Shown piece after piece: positions 13,855 to 22,507 of a stretch of 64,000 nucleotides of DNA. Source of the stretch: UBA11373 sp046714175 (GTDB lineage Bacteria; Actinomycetota; Acidimicrobiia; Spongiisociales; UBA11373); NCBI GenBank assembly GCA_046714175.1, contig JBKKBI010000045.1, positions 5,884-69,883 of the forward strand, read 5' to 3'. Under the pieces are notes generated by a model. That model made no database searches and was not told the origin of the DNA. It worked only from the letters and a program-made list of their open reading frames with translations. The stretch's first letter is position 1, and the number at the start of each line of letters is the position of its first letter. A program made the position numbers and the translations under genes.

Positions 13855-15471
13855 TCAGGTGACGCCGCAAACGGAGATGCCCTCGAGGAAACCGCCCTTG
13901 AACGCCTCGAAGCGCAGGAACGCAGATGCTTCGTTCGCCGCTCCCGGCGTGGCGGAGAGTGCCAGCAACCCGGCGATTCCCTCCTCCAGGTCACCAGCGG
14001 TGAGGACGATGGGAATGCGCGGGTCGTCGAGGGTGAGGGCTGCGGTCCATACCCCGGAAAGGCAATCCGCCTCGAGCTGGGCGGCCACGCCTTCGGTGGA
14101 GCGTCCCAGCCGCGTCTGCACTGCGCGGGCCCACTCGTTGGAGAGAACCAGCCCGATGGCAAAGTCACCGATCTCGTTGTAGAGCGACGGAAACAGGTTG
14201 GCGTCGTCCCAGGCGACGTAGTCGTCGGCCGCGCAATAGAAGGCGTTGCCTTCGTAGAAATCTGCCGGAGGGAGGAATCCGCCACACTCGGGAACCTCGC
14301 CAGCCGGGTCGTAGGGGATCACATCCGAAACCGGCACCCACTCGTTGCCGAACAGGTCGGGATAGACGATCGCCCAGAACGCCTCCAGAGCATCGATGAG
14401 CAGGGGAGCGGTGTCGTTGTAGGGAAGGTTGACATCCTCGCCCTGGGCGAGCAGATCGAGACCGATCTGCGAGGAAACCACGATCTCGTCTCGGGGAATG
14501 GTCTCGTACTCGGCACAACGCACCGCCCCGCGGTCGTAGCCGTCGAAGAATGCGTTGAGACGGTCGAACGACAACCCGTGGGCCCCTTCACCATGCGGGG
14601 CGGTGCCCAACGAATCGCCGATGAGCAGGAAGCCGGACATGGCCTCTTCAAGGTCGCCGGGGTGGAGCGCCATGATCTCGCTGCCCCCGTCGGCCACGTG
14701 GCCCGTCCACGCTCCGGCCAAACAGTCGGCCTGCAACTCGGAGACGATCGTCGGGCTGGACGAGTCGTCGAATCCAAAGCGTTCCTGGATGGCGTGGCCC
14801 CACTCGTGGGCGATCACCAGGGACACGGTGAAATCGCCGAACTGCTCGTACAGAGGCGCCATCAGACCTTCGGCGTCCCACTGCACCGTGTCTTCGAATC
14901 CGCAGTAGAAGGCGTTGCCCTCATAGTTCTCCGCACTCATAGGGGCGCCGCAGGTGGGAACGTCGCCCCGGGAGGGGAAGTAGGGGCCGTTGACCACGGG
15001 GGTGGTGTAGGTAAGACCCCACACCGCGCTCAACTCGTCGGCCCAGAACAAGTCAAGATCCGCAACCGTGCCGTCGGCGGCCGCCTCCATCGTGGCGAAC
15101 GGAGGTATGTCTCCGCCGGCGGAGGTGGTGCCGGTGGTGTCCCCGGTCCGTGCGCAGATCTCGATGATCTCGACTGCGAGCGGGTCCGAACCGATGTTGG
15201 GTGTGTTGGTCGAGTAATCGAGAAACTCCTCCAGCGTCAGCCGGGATTGGTACTCGTTGATGGTGCAACGGCACAGATCCTCGCCCGCCTCGGGGCGACA
15301 TCCGTCCATGTAGGCGGCGACGATCTCCTCCGGATATTGCTCCCCGGTCGGGTTGGTAGGTGCTGTCGTCGACGCCGCGGTGGTGGCGGTCGTGGTCGAT
15401 GTCGCATCGTCGTCTCCACAGGCGGCAACGAATATCGCCAGCGCCACCAGGACCACGCTCACACGCTTCAT
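13855..15471 (-). CDS. Lipoprotein with tandem zinc-metallopeptidase-like domains
   Basis: A 538-residue exported lipoprotein: signal MKRVSVVLVALAIFVAAC with C18 as lipid site, Thr-rich linker, a small Cys-containing helical segment (about 45-108), then two related domains. Domain 1 (about 130-320) has H222-E-W-G-H226 and E-L-Q-A-D-C at 245-250, as in YpfJ-type neutral zinc metallopeptidases. Domain 2 (about 355-530) repeats the Y-E-G-N-A-F-Y-C and Q-L-E-A-D-C landmarks, but its HExxH reads N445-E-W-A-R449. Both carry the same Cys landmarks. ATG 15471 has GAGGAGG upstream and overlaps the stop of the preceding gene. Substrate unknown. Confidence 0.82.
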   Translation of the reverse strand: MKRVSVVLVALAIFVAACGDDDATSTTTATTAASTTAPTNPTGEQYPEEIVAAYMDGCRPEAGEDLCRCTINEYQSRLTLEEFLDYSTNTPNIGSDPLAVEIIEICARTGDTTGTTSAGGDIPPFATMEAAADGTVADLDLFWADELSAVWGLTYTTPVVNGPYFPSRGDVPTCGAPMSAENYEGNAFYCGFEDTVQWDAEGLMAPLYEQFGDFTVSLVIAHEWGHAIQERFGFDDSSSPTIVSELQADCLAGAWTGHVADGGSEIMALHPGDLEEAMSGFLLIGDSLGTAPHGEGAHGLSFDRLNAFFDGYDRGAVRCAEYETIPRDEIVVSSQIGLDLLAQGEDVNLPYNDTAPLLIDALEAFWAIVYPDLFGNEWVPVSDVIPYDPAGEVPECGGFLPPADFYEGNAFYCAADDYVAWDDANLFPSLYNEIGDFAIGLVLSNEWARAVQTRLGRSTEGVAAQLEADCLSGVWTAALTLDDPRIPIVLTAGDLEEGIAGLLALSATPGAANEASAFLRFEAFKGGFLEGISVCGVT

Positions 15472-15830
15472 CGCCCCAACCTCCTCCAGCCTCGCCACGG
15501 ACCCGCCTTGGGGCCGGTGTCGGCAAGGGTATCCACCGAGATCCTGGGCTCGAACAGTTCTGCGATCCGTCCCCCCAACCACCGGTCGAACGGATCATCC
15601 GAGGCGGTGATCGCGGCGTAAGCCTTGTCGGAGTCCGCGGACTCGGTGTAGATCATGGCGTAATCTCCTCCGGCCACGGGAGCCTGGCACACCACCTGGC
15701 GGGTGATCCCGCGGCGGCGGTGCGATTCGGCCCACTCCACCCGGCGCGAACCCATGAGTTCGGCGACAAACGCCCGGAAGTCGTCGCCGCGACCGGAGCG
15801 GATCTTCATCACATAGATGGTCGGCGCCAA
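15468..15830 (-). CDS. Small DUF6176-like protein
   Basis: A 120-residue protein predicted as a ferredoxin-like alpha/beta fold: M-K-I-R-S-G-R-G-D-D-F-R-A-F, R-R-V-E-W-A-E-S-H-R-R-R-G-I, D-Y-A-M-I-Y-T-E-S and F-D-R-W-L-G-G-R-I. The layout recalls DUF6176 and monooxygenase-type dimeric barrels; no catalytic residues can be assigned. The start is TTG 15830 with GAGGTGATC upstream. The stop overlaps the lipoprotein start (ATGA), so the two are co-translated. Confidence 0.7.
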   Translation of the reverse strand: MAPTIYVMKIRSGRGDDFRAFVAELMGSRRVEWAESHRRRGITRQVVCQAPVAGGDYAMIYTESADSDKAYAAITASDDPFDRWLGGRIAELFEPRISVDTLADTGPKAGPWRGWRRLGR

Positions 15831-15933
15831 GAGATCACCTCGGGGGCGGGGTATTTCAAGTCAGGGTAGCGATGGGAAGGTGACTCGCCGCCGTGGGGAA
15901 GGGACCGCCTCCGCCATATCCTCGGGCGTCGCC

Positions 15934-15939
15934 TAGCCT
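15934..15939 (+). promoter_or_regulatory. -10 box of leaderless SDR gene
   Basis: TAGCCT ends 9 nt before ATG 15949; no Shine-Dalgarno is present. Confidence 0.45.
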
Positions 15940-15948
15940 CGCGCGCCC

Positions 15949-17394
15949 ATGAGGATCCTCGTCACCGGTGCCACCGGGTACATCGGCGGGCGCCTCGTGC
16001 CCCGGTTGCTGGACGCCGGTCACGAGGTGCGGTGCGTGGCACGCCACCCGCACAAGCTGTCCCTCTACCCGTGGCGCGACCGGGTCGAGGTCGTGGCCGG
16101 CGACGTGCTCGACGAGCGGTCGATCAAGGAAGCGATGATCGGTTGCGACGCCGCCGTGTACCTGGTGCACTCGATGGCGGCGGGTTCCGATTTCGTCCGC
16201 CTAGATCGCCGGGCGGCAGCCAACTTCCGCACCGCAGCGGAAGACACTGGCCTGGGCCGCATCGTCTATCTCGGGGCCCTGGGCGACGGCACCTCCTCCC
16301 GCTCCCGCCACCTCGACAGCCGCCACGAGGTGGGTCGCATCCTCGCCGATGGCTCGACTCCGACCACCGAGGTGCGTGCGGCAGTGATCATCGGGTCTGG
16401 ATCCCTCTCGTTCGAGATGCTGCGATCGCTGACCGAGGTACTTCCGGTGATGACCACCCCGAAGTGGGTGCGTACTCGGTGCCAGCCGGTGGCGGTGAGC
16501 GATGTGCTCGAAGTCCTGCGGGGAGCCATCGAAGAACGCTCCCCAGACGATCGCATCCTCGAAGTGGGCGGACCAGAGGTCCTCACCTACGGCGAGATGA
16601 TGCAGATCTACGCCCAGGAGGCAGGACTGCGGCGACGCATCCTCATCCCGATCCCACTGCTCACCCCGTGGCTTTCGTCGTGGTGGATCGGTCTGGTCAC
16701 TCCACTTCCTCCCAAGGTAGCCCGGCCCCTCGTCGAGAGCCTGCGCCACGAAGTGGTAGCAACTACCCAACAGAACCTGGTCCCGCTGGAGCCGACACCC
16801 TTCCGGGTGGCGGTGCGCCGCGCCCTCAGCCGCCTCCCCGGCGGCGTGATCACCCGGTGGTCGGATGCGGACTCGCAGCCGGCGGCACCGGTGCCCACCG
16901 ACCCGGCGTGGTCAGGTGGCACCGTGTTCATGGACCGCCAGGTGATGCCGACCGACACCGATGCCACCCATCTCTACTGGGCCTTCAGCCGGATCGGAGG
17001 ACGCGTCGGGTACTACGGACTCGATTGGGCGTGGCGGATTCGCGGCATCCTCGATCGCTTGGTCGGGGGCGTCGGCCTACGCCGCGGCCGGCGTCATCCC
17101 ACCGAGGTCCGCGTCGGTGAAGCGGTGGACTTCTGGCGCGTCGATGACGTGGTGCCGGGCCGGAGCCTGCGGCTGCACGCCGAGATGCGCCTGCCCGGCA
17201 ACGCCTGGCTGGAATGGGAGATCCGCGACACCGAATTCGGCACCGACCTGATCCAGACCGCGTGGTTCCGTCCCCGCGGTCTGGCGGGGCGGATCTATTG
17301 GTATCTGATGCTGATCCCGCATCGCATCGTGTTCCCCCGGATGGCGCACCGGATCACCGCGGCTGCAGAAGAGCGCGGTTTCACCTGTCGATGA
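15949..17394 (+). CDS. NAD(P)-binding SDR protein with C-terminal DUF2867
   Basis: A 481-residue two-domain protein. Residues 1-300 are an extended SDR/NmrA-type Rossmann fold beginning MRILVTGATGYIGGRL with the G-x-x-G-x-x-G loop at 7-13 and Y-L-V-H-S-M near 65. Residues about 330-481 match the DUF2867 pattern: G-L-D-W-A-W-R-I-R, V-G-E-A-V-D-F-W-R-V, W-L-E-W-E-I, T-A-W-F-R-P-R-G-L-x-G-R-x-Y-W and P-H-R-I-V-F. Homologues are annotated as oxidoreductases of unknown substrate. It is coupled to the next gene by a 4-nt overlap. Confidence 0.85.
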   Translation: MRILVTGATGYIGGRLVPRLLDAGHEVRCVARHPHKLSLYPWRDRVEVVAGDVLDERSIKEAMIGCDAAVYLVHSMAAGSDFVRLDRRAAANFRTAAEDTGLGRIVYLGALGDGTSSRSRHLDSRHEVGRILADGSTPTTEVRAAVIIGSGSLSFEMLRSLTEVLPVMTTPKWVRTRCQPVAVSDVLEVLRGAIEERSPDDRILEVGGPEVLTYGEMMQIYAQEAGLRRRILIPIPLLTPWLSSWWIGLVTPLPPKVARPLVESLRHEVVATTQQNLVPLEPTPFRVAVRRALSRLPGGVITRWSDADSQPAAPVPTDPAWSGGTVFMDRQVMPTDTDATHLYWAFSRIGGRVGYYGLDWAWRIRGILDRLVGGVGLRRGRRHPTEVRVGEAVDFWRVDDVVPGRSLRLHAEMRLPGNAWLEWEIRDTEFGTDLIQTAWFRPRGLAGRIYWYLMLIPHRIVFPRMAHRITAAAEERGFTCR

Positions 17395-18170
17395 GTGGGG
17401 TTCTCCTCGTCGGCGGCGCAGTCGCCGCCGCATCGTTCCTGGCGTTGTGGCTGATCAGCCTGCCCCTGCACAACACCTCGATCGTCGATCCGTTCTGGGG
17501 CCCGGCGCTCTCCATCGTCGCCTGGAGTACCTACCTCGCTGCCGACTCCCCCGGGAGTCGCGGACTGCTGCTGACAATCCTGGTGACGGTGTGGGGATTG
17601 CGCCTGGGGTTCCACCTGGCGATTCGCAACCGGGGCAAGGGCGAGGACTTTCGTTACCGGGAGTTTCGGCGCCGCTGGGGTGACCGCTACTGGATCGTGA
17701 GCCTGTTCACGGTCTTCGTGCTGCAAGCCGTGCTGCTGTGGATCGTGGCGATGCCGGTCCAGGTGGCAATGGCCAACGGAGGAACGCTGGGGGTGGCAAC
17801 ACTGATAGGCCTGACTCTGTGGGGGCTCGGCCTGTTTTTCGAGACACTGGGTGACCTGCAGTTGGTGCGCTTCAAACGCGATCCGGCCAACCAGGGCAAG
17901 GTGATGGACCGCGGCCTGTGGAGCCTCACCCGGCATCCCAACTACTTCGGTGACTTCACTGTGTGGTGGGGCCACTTCCTGGTGGCGGTCGATGGTTGGG
18001 GAATGCTGTGGACCATCGTCGGGCCGATCGTGATGTCGGTCCTCCTGCTCCGGGTGAGCGGAGTGACCCTCCTGGAGAAGTCACTGGTGAAGCGAAGGCC
18101 GGGGTATGAGGAGTACGTGTCTCGGGTGAACGCGTTCTTTCCGGGGAGACCGCGAGCAGCTGGCGGATAG
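17391..18170 (+). CDS. DUF1295 membrane protein, steroid-reductase-like
   Basis: A 259-residue multi-pass membrane protein with about six helices. The C-terminal third carries the DUF1295/isoprenylcysteine-methyltransferase-like signature: D-L-Q-L-x-R-F-K-x-D-P-A-N-x-G-K-V-M-D-R-G-L-W-x-x-T-R-H-P-N-Y-F-G-D near 160-190 and L-L-E-K-S-L-V-K-R-R-P-G-Y near 230. These proteins bind NADPH or SAM-type cofactors. Next to an SDR protein it may belong to a lipid or isoprenoid modification pathway (inference). ATG 17391 overlaps the SDR stop. Confidence 0.85.
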   Translation: MSGVLLVGGAVAAASFLALWLISLPLHNTSIVDPFWGPALSIVAWSTYLAADSPGSRGLLLTILVTVWGLRLGFHLAIRNRGKGEDFRYREFRRRWGDRYWIVSLFTVFVLQAVLLWIVAMPVQVAMANGGTLGVATLIGLTLWGLGLFFETLGDLQLVRFKRDPANQGKVMDRGLWSLTRHPNYFGDFTVWWGHFLVAVDGWGMLWTIVGPIVMSVLLLRVSGVTLLEKSLVKRRPGYEEYVSRVNAFFPGRPRAAGG

Positions 18171-18357
18171 GAGAGAACGGGCACGGTCACCTCTGCCATC
18201 GGCCCTTTCGCCGCGTCCCTGATCGCCGACAGCTTCCGATCGGGCTCACATCCTGTGGATAAGTTCCCGGGTTTTCGGGGTAACCGTGTCACCCGAGCAC
18301 GCGCCGCAAGGTCTAAGCACCGTAAGGGGAATGCCCACAACTTAGGAGGTACCCTTC

Positions 18358-18864
18358 GTGGACATCACACTCATCCTGCTCGGCGCAATCCTGGTCACCT
18401 ACGGGTGGTACTGGGGAGGCATCACCGAGTCCCGCACCACGGCATACGCCCTCGGTGTAGGAGCGCTCTTGCTGGGCCTGACCTTCGCATTTACGGGCGG
18501 AGGCGACGGCGACGCGGTTGGAGGCTCGTTGTGGGCCTACGGCGCGATTTTCGCCTTCTTGGCCGCGGCAAACGCGTGGAACGAGTCGTCGCAGGACCGC
18601 ACCTACGGCATGTTCGCATTGCTGTTCGCGGTCGTGGCCTTCTTCGCGTTCATGTACTTCAACGACAACAGCGCTCCCGGGCAGTACACCTTCTCGGCGC
18701 TCCTGTTGGTCGCGACGTTCTTCCTGCACTTCATCTCGGCGGGCTTGGTCGCGGACAACCGTGGTTTCAAGGCAACCGTCGGATGGCTGACGCTGGCTGT
18801 GGGCTTCGTGCTCGTGTACTTCGGATTTGCCGAGGCCTTGGGCAACGGGCTCGACCCCATGTGA
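18358..18864 (+). CDS. Six-helix membrane protein, AmiS/UreI-like at best
   Basis: A 168-residue very hydrophobic protein with six predicted helices separated by short loops (G-G-G-D-G-D-A-V and N-D-N-S-A-P-G-Q). The A-A-A-N-A-W-N-E segment and six-helix plan vaguely recall AmiS/UreI urea or amide channels, but the match is weak and I would not assign it. GTG 18358 has AGGAGG upstream. It ends in a strong terminator. The 187-bp gap before it holds no other recognised feature. Confidence 0.65.
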   Translation: MDITLILLGAILVTYGWYWGGITESRTTAYALGVGALLLGLTFAFTGGGDGDAVGGSLWAYGAIFAFLAAANAWNESSQDRTYGMFALLFAVVAFFAFMYFNDNSAPGQYTFSALLLVATFFLHFISAGLVADNRGFKATVGWLTLAVGFVLVYFGFAEALGNGLDPM

Positions 18865-18902
18865 GCAGTGATCGGTTCCGGCTTGCCGGAGTCGGTTGAA
18901 TT

Positions 18903-18936
18903 GGTGAGCGGGAGACCCCTAGGTCTCCCGCTCACC
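18903..18936 (+). terminator. Intrinsic terminator
   Basis: Perfect 15-bp stem (GGTGAGCGGGAGACC and its complement) with the 4-nt loop CCTA, followed by GTTCTTCT. It ends the membrane gene and insulates prkA. Confidence 0.85.
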
Positions 18937-18976
18937 GTTCTTCTACCCTCTGCAGGACAGCTAGCGAGGAAACGTC

Positions 18977-20830
18977 ATGGAACCGAGAGAGCTCCTCGAA
19001 CAGATCCGGGCCCGGGTAGGGACGCCGGTGGAGGAAGTCACCTTTGCCAGGTATCTGGAAATGGTCCGCGACGATCCCCGACTGGCCCGGCTTTCCCATG
19101 CCCTGATCGCCGACACCATCGATGCCGCCGGCTTGTCGGTCGGACCGGACGGCGAAGAGCGCTTTGACCTCTTCGAGGGCGAACTGTTCGGAAACGAGCA
19201 CGTGGTCCAGCAAGTCGCCGACTACTTCCGCGCCGCCGGCCGCCGCCTCGACGTGCGCAAGCGCATCCTCCTTCTCGTCGGGCCACCGGGCTCAGGCAAA
19301 TCGACCCTGGTCAACACCCTGAAGCGCGGGGTGGAGGCTTACACCAGCACCGATGACGGGCGGGTGTATGCGGTCAAGGGATCCCAGATGCACGAAGACC
19401 CGCTCCGTCTGATCCCCCCGGACCTACGCGACGGAGTCGACGTCTATGTCGAGGGCGACCTCAACCCGGAGGTTCGCTGGATGGTGGACAACATATACCA
19501 GGGCGACATCACCAAGGTCCCGATCCGGCGAATTCAGTTCTCCATCTCTCACGGCGTCGGGTTCGGAACGTTTGTCGCCACCGACCCGAGGTCCGAGGAT
19601 CTCACCCGTCTCGTGGGCGACGTCGACCTCAGCCTGCTCGACCCGGACGATCCCACTTCGGCCAAGCGCGCCTACAAGTTCAACGGCGAACTCAACGCCG
19701 CCCACCGCGGCATGGCCGACCTGCTCGAAGTCTTCAAGATGGATGAGCGCTTCCTGGCCGTGCTCCTCAGCCTGAGCCAAGAGCAGATCGTCAAGACCAA
19801 CGGGCCGGGGACCATGTACGCCGACGAGGCGGTGATCGCCCAGAGCAACCTCGCCGAGTATGAAGAACTGGTCGCCAACCCCCGGGCCGCAGCAATGCTG
19901 GATCGGCTCGTCGTTGTCAAGGTGCCGTTCGTGCTCTCGGTTCGCGACGAGATCCGCATCTATGAAAAGATGCTCTCCGGAGCCGACCTGGGGCGCAACG
20001 ACGTCTCCCCGCTGGCGTTGCACACCGCAGCCACGTTTGCGGTACTCACCCGGCTCACCCATCCCGGCGGCGGCATGCAGGGTCTGATCCGCAAGCTCCA
20101 CCTGTACGACGGCCGCTTCGGCAGCCACGGTGGAGCCGAGGACGTCGTACGTCTCCGCGAGAAGTCGCCCGAAGAGGGCATGACCGGCCTCAGCCCCCGG
20201 TACGTGATCAACCGGCTCTCCTCCGTGGCCGGGTCCACCAAGGGCTGCCTCGACGGGATGGCGGTGCTACAGGCATTGTGGGACGGGCTCCCGCAGCGCG
20301 CCGGTTTCACCGAGTCGGAGCGGGAACGATGGGGGGCATTGCTCAGCGCCACCGAGGCCGAGTACGACGAGATGGTCCAGCTGGAACTGCGCAAGGCAGC
20401 AGTCCTCGGCTACCGCGAGTCGGCGGAGAAGATGGCCCGCGCCGTCAAGGACGAAGTGGCGCGCTGGGAGAAGGAGGGAGAGCAAGCCAACATGCCGACA
20501 CTGCGCCGCATCGAACGGCTCATCGACGTTCCTCAGTACGGCCGGGACCGGTTCCGCAAGGCTCTGGTCGCCAACTTCGAGTTGAAGGGGCAGCGGGGCC
20601 GTCCGTTGCACACCCGGCATCCGCTCCTTGAAGAAGCCATCCAGCGCGCTTTGCTCCCCTCGTGGAGCGATGTCACCAAGATGCTCGAAGATCAGTCCGA
20701 AGGATTGGTCGAAGGCCTGGGGTCGGCGGGGTGGAAGAAGGGCTGCTCCCGCCACGTGGTGGAGTACGCCACCAAGTTCACTTCCAAGCGCGACCGCAAG
20801 AACGAGCAGAAGCCGACTTGGTATAGCTGA
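18977..20830 (+). CDS. prkA: PrkA family serine protein kinase / AAA protein
   Basis: A 617-residue protein with an N-terminal AAA core (Walker A G-P-P-G-S-G-K-S-T at 102-110; V-Y-V-E-G-D-L-N-P-E near 155) and the C-terminal PrkA domain, including Y-A-D-E-A, S-P-R-Y-V-I-N-R and the conserved T-S-K-R-D tail. PrkA proteins have been reported as protein kinases and AAA proteases in starvation or sporulation. The usual yeaH and spoVR partners are not adjacent. ATG 18977 has GAGGAAA upstream, with TACCCT at about 18944 as a likely -10. Confidence 0.93.
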   Translation: MEPRELLEQIRARVGTPVEEVTFARYLEMVRDDPRLARLSHALIADTIDAAGLSVGPDGEERFDLFEGELFGNEHVVQQVADYFRAAGRRLDVRKRILLLVGPPGSGKSTLVNTLKRGVEAYTSTDDGRVYAVKGSQMHEDPLRLIPPDLRDGVDVYVEGDLNPEVRWMVDNIYQGDITKVPIRRIQFSISHGVGFGTFVATDPRSEDLTRLVGDVDLSLLDPDDPTSAKRAYKFNGELNAAHRGMADLLEVFKMDERFLAVLLSLSQEQIVKTNGPGTMYADEAVIAQSNLAEYEELVANPRAAAMLDRLVVVKVPFVLSVRDEIRIYEKMLSGADLGRNDVSPLALHTAATFAVLTRLTHPGGGMQGLIRKLHLYDGRFGSHGGAEDVVRLREKSPEEGMTGLSPRYVINRLSSVAGSTKGCLDGMAVLQALWDGLPQRAGFTESERERWGALLSATEAEYDEMVQLELRKAAVLGYRESAEKMARAVKDEVARWEKEGEQANMPTLRRIERLIDVPQYGRDRFRKALVANFELKGQRGRPLHTRHPLLEEAIQRALLPSWSDVTKMLEDQSEGLVEGLGSAGWKKGCSRHVVEYATKFTSKRDRKNEQKPTWYS

Positions 20831-20867
20831 TCCGATGCGGCTCAACGCTGCATCGGATCAACGTCAT

Positions 20868-20989
20868 CCGTTGTCCGTTACCCGTTATCGGTTGACGGAG
20901 AACCGGGGCAACGGGCAACGGGCAACGGGCAACGGGCAACGGGCAACGGGCAACGGGCAACGGGCAACGGGCAACGGGCAACGGGCAAC
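20868..20989. repeat. Heptad-repeat locus 2, twelve perfect copies
   Basis: 20906-20989 is twelve perfect tandem copies of GGGCAAC. It is preceded in inverted orientation by CCGTTGT, CCGTTAC, CCGTTAT, CGGTTGA (20868-20895), so the two halves can fold into a long hairpin. It lies between the converging 3' ends of prkA and cca, a few bases from the cca stop codon. Confidence 0.92.
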
Positions 20990-20992
20990 GGT

Positions 20993-22381
20993 TTATAGGC
21001 CTCTCTGTCTCTTCCACTCATCGAGCATCCGGTACGCCGCCGCTTCGCTGAACGGCCCCTCGTCGAGGCGGTGCTCGAGGAGCATGTCCAGCGCTGCGCC
21101 GACGAGCGGTCCGGGCTTCACCCCGAGATAGGCCATGACCTGATGGCCGTCGAGGGGGGGACGGATCGAGTCCAACTCCTCGCGCTGGCGCAGGTCGGCG
21201 ATTCGTTCCTCCAACTCGTCGACCTGGCGGCTGATCTGACGGGACTTGCGATCGTTGGCGGTGGTGACATCACAACGAACCAGCGTGTTGAGCCGGTCGA
21301 GCAGCGCACCGGCGTCGCGCACGTAGCGACGCACCGCCCGATCCGTCCATCCCAGACGAAAGGTGTGCGCCCGCATGTGCAGGTAGACGAGGTCGGCGAC
21401 CAGTTCGATGTCTTCGTTGCCGTAGCGCAGTTCCCGCATTCGGGTCCGGGTGAGCCGAGCCCCAACAACCTCATGATGGTGAAACGTCACGCCCTGGGGA
21501 CCGATCTCGCGCGTGGCCGGCTTGCCGACATCGTGAAACAGAGCCCCGAGGCGCACTATGCGATCGGGCGGGCACTTCCCCACCACCGCGATCGTGTGCG
21601 CCAGCACATCCTTGTGTCGGTGTTCCGGATCCTGGGCTACGGCGAGCGCCGACAGTTCTGGGATGAATCGGTCCGCCAACCCGGTCTCGATCACCCCCCA
21701 CAACGCGCTTTCGACCTGTTCGCCCACGACGAGCCTGTCGAACTCTTCGCGAATACGTTCCGCGCTCACGATCGACAGACGGTCGGCCAAGGTGCGAATC
21801 GCCGCCACTGCGGCTTTGTCCGGCGCGAACCCAAGGGTGGAAACGAACCGAAACAACCGGAGCATGCGCAGCGGGTCATCACCGAACGAGACATCAGGTG
21901 AGAGCGGCGTACGCAACACACTGCGCCCGAGGTCGACCAGGCCGCCGAACGGATCCACCATCTCCGGCTGGGGGAGAAGCCGGAGGGCGATCGAGTTGAC
22001 GGTGAAATCACGGCGCGACAGGTCGACCTCGAGGTCACGCGTGAAGGACACCTCCGGCTTGCGGCTGTCTTCGCGATAGCGCTCGCTGCGAAATGTGGTG
22101 ACTTCGACGGAGACGTCACCGAGGCGGCCACCGACGGTACCGAACTCCTTGCCTACGGTGACGACTCCATGAGCCCATCCCTTGAGTAGGTCGTGGATCT
22201 GGTCCGGCGACGCGTCGGTGGTGAAGTCGAACTCGGCCACCGAACGGTCTCGCGCCATGAGTGCGTCCCGCACGCTTCCCCCCACCAGGAACAGCTGATG
22301 TCCGGCGTCGGCAAATCGCCGCGCTACCCGCATGGGCACACCATCGGCGCGAAGTAGCACCTCAAGGCGTCTGGGGATCAT
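20993..22381 (-). CDS. cca: CCA tRNA nucleotidyltransferase / PcnA-type
   Basis: Adds or repairs the 3' CCA end of tRNAs. The 462-residue protein has the nucleotidyltransferase head (G-G-S-V-R-D 34-39; R-R-D-F-T-V-N-S near 145), the R-M-L-R-L-F-R-F neck and an HD domain (G-A-L-F-H-D-V-G-K-P; H-H-E-V-V-G-A). The catalytic D-x-D pair after the G-G-S loop reads E50-F-D52, an unusual Asp to Glu change. ATG 22381 is chosen over an upstream candidate because TACCAT ends 6 nt before it. In Mycobacterium the homologue pcnA also sits near sigM and trxB. Confidence 0.93.
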   Translation of the reverse strand: MIPRRLEVLLRADGVPMRVARRFADAGHQLFLVGGSVRDALMARDRSVAEFDFTTDASPDQIHDLLKGWAHGVVTVGKEFGTVGGRLGDVSVEVTTFRSERYREDSRKPEVSFTRDLEVDLSRRDFTVNSIALRLLPQPEMVDPFGGLVDLGRSVLRTPLSPDVSFGDDPLRMLRLFRFVSTLGFAPDKAAVAAIRTLADRLSIVSAERIREEFDRLVVGEQVESALWGVIETGLADRFIPELSALAVAQDPEHRHKDVLAHTIAVVGKCPPDRIVRLGALFHDVGKPATREIGPQGVTFHHHEVVGARLTRTRMRELRYGNEDIELVADLVYLHMRAHTFRLGWTDRAVRRYVRDAGALLDRLNTLVRCDVTTANDRKSRQISRQVDELEERIADLRQREELDSIRPPLDGHQVMAYLGVKPGPLVGAALDMLLEHRLDEGPFSEAAAYRMLDEWKRQRGL

Positions 22382-22387
22382 GGGGGA

Positions 22388-22393
22388 ATGGTA
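22388..22393 (-). promoter_or_regulatory. -10 box of leaderless cca
   Basis: TACCAT on the minus strand, 6 nt from ATG 22381, with no Shine-Dalgarno. Confidence 0.5.
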
Positions 22394-22507
22394 AGCCCGC
22401 GAGTTCAGCCTGATTGGTTGGGGCAAGCAATTGGCGAGTCTGCTGCCAACGCTCATGGCAGCCGGTAGCCGCAGAGTGCCGACGATCGCGCCCGGACGAC
22501 CAGCAGA

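Noticed and set aside
20906..20989. CRISPR-like regular repeats
   Set aside because: The 7-bp units are contiguous with no spacers and no cas genes are present; it is a microsatellite-type array.
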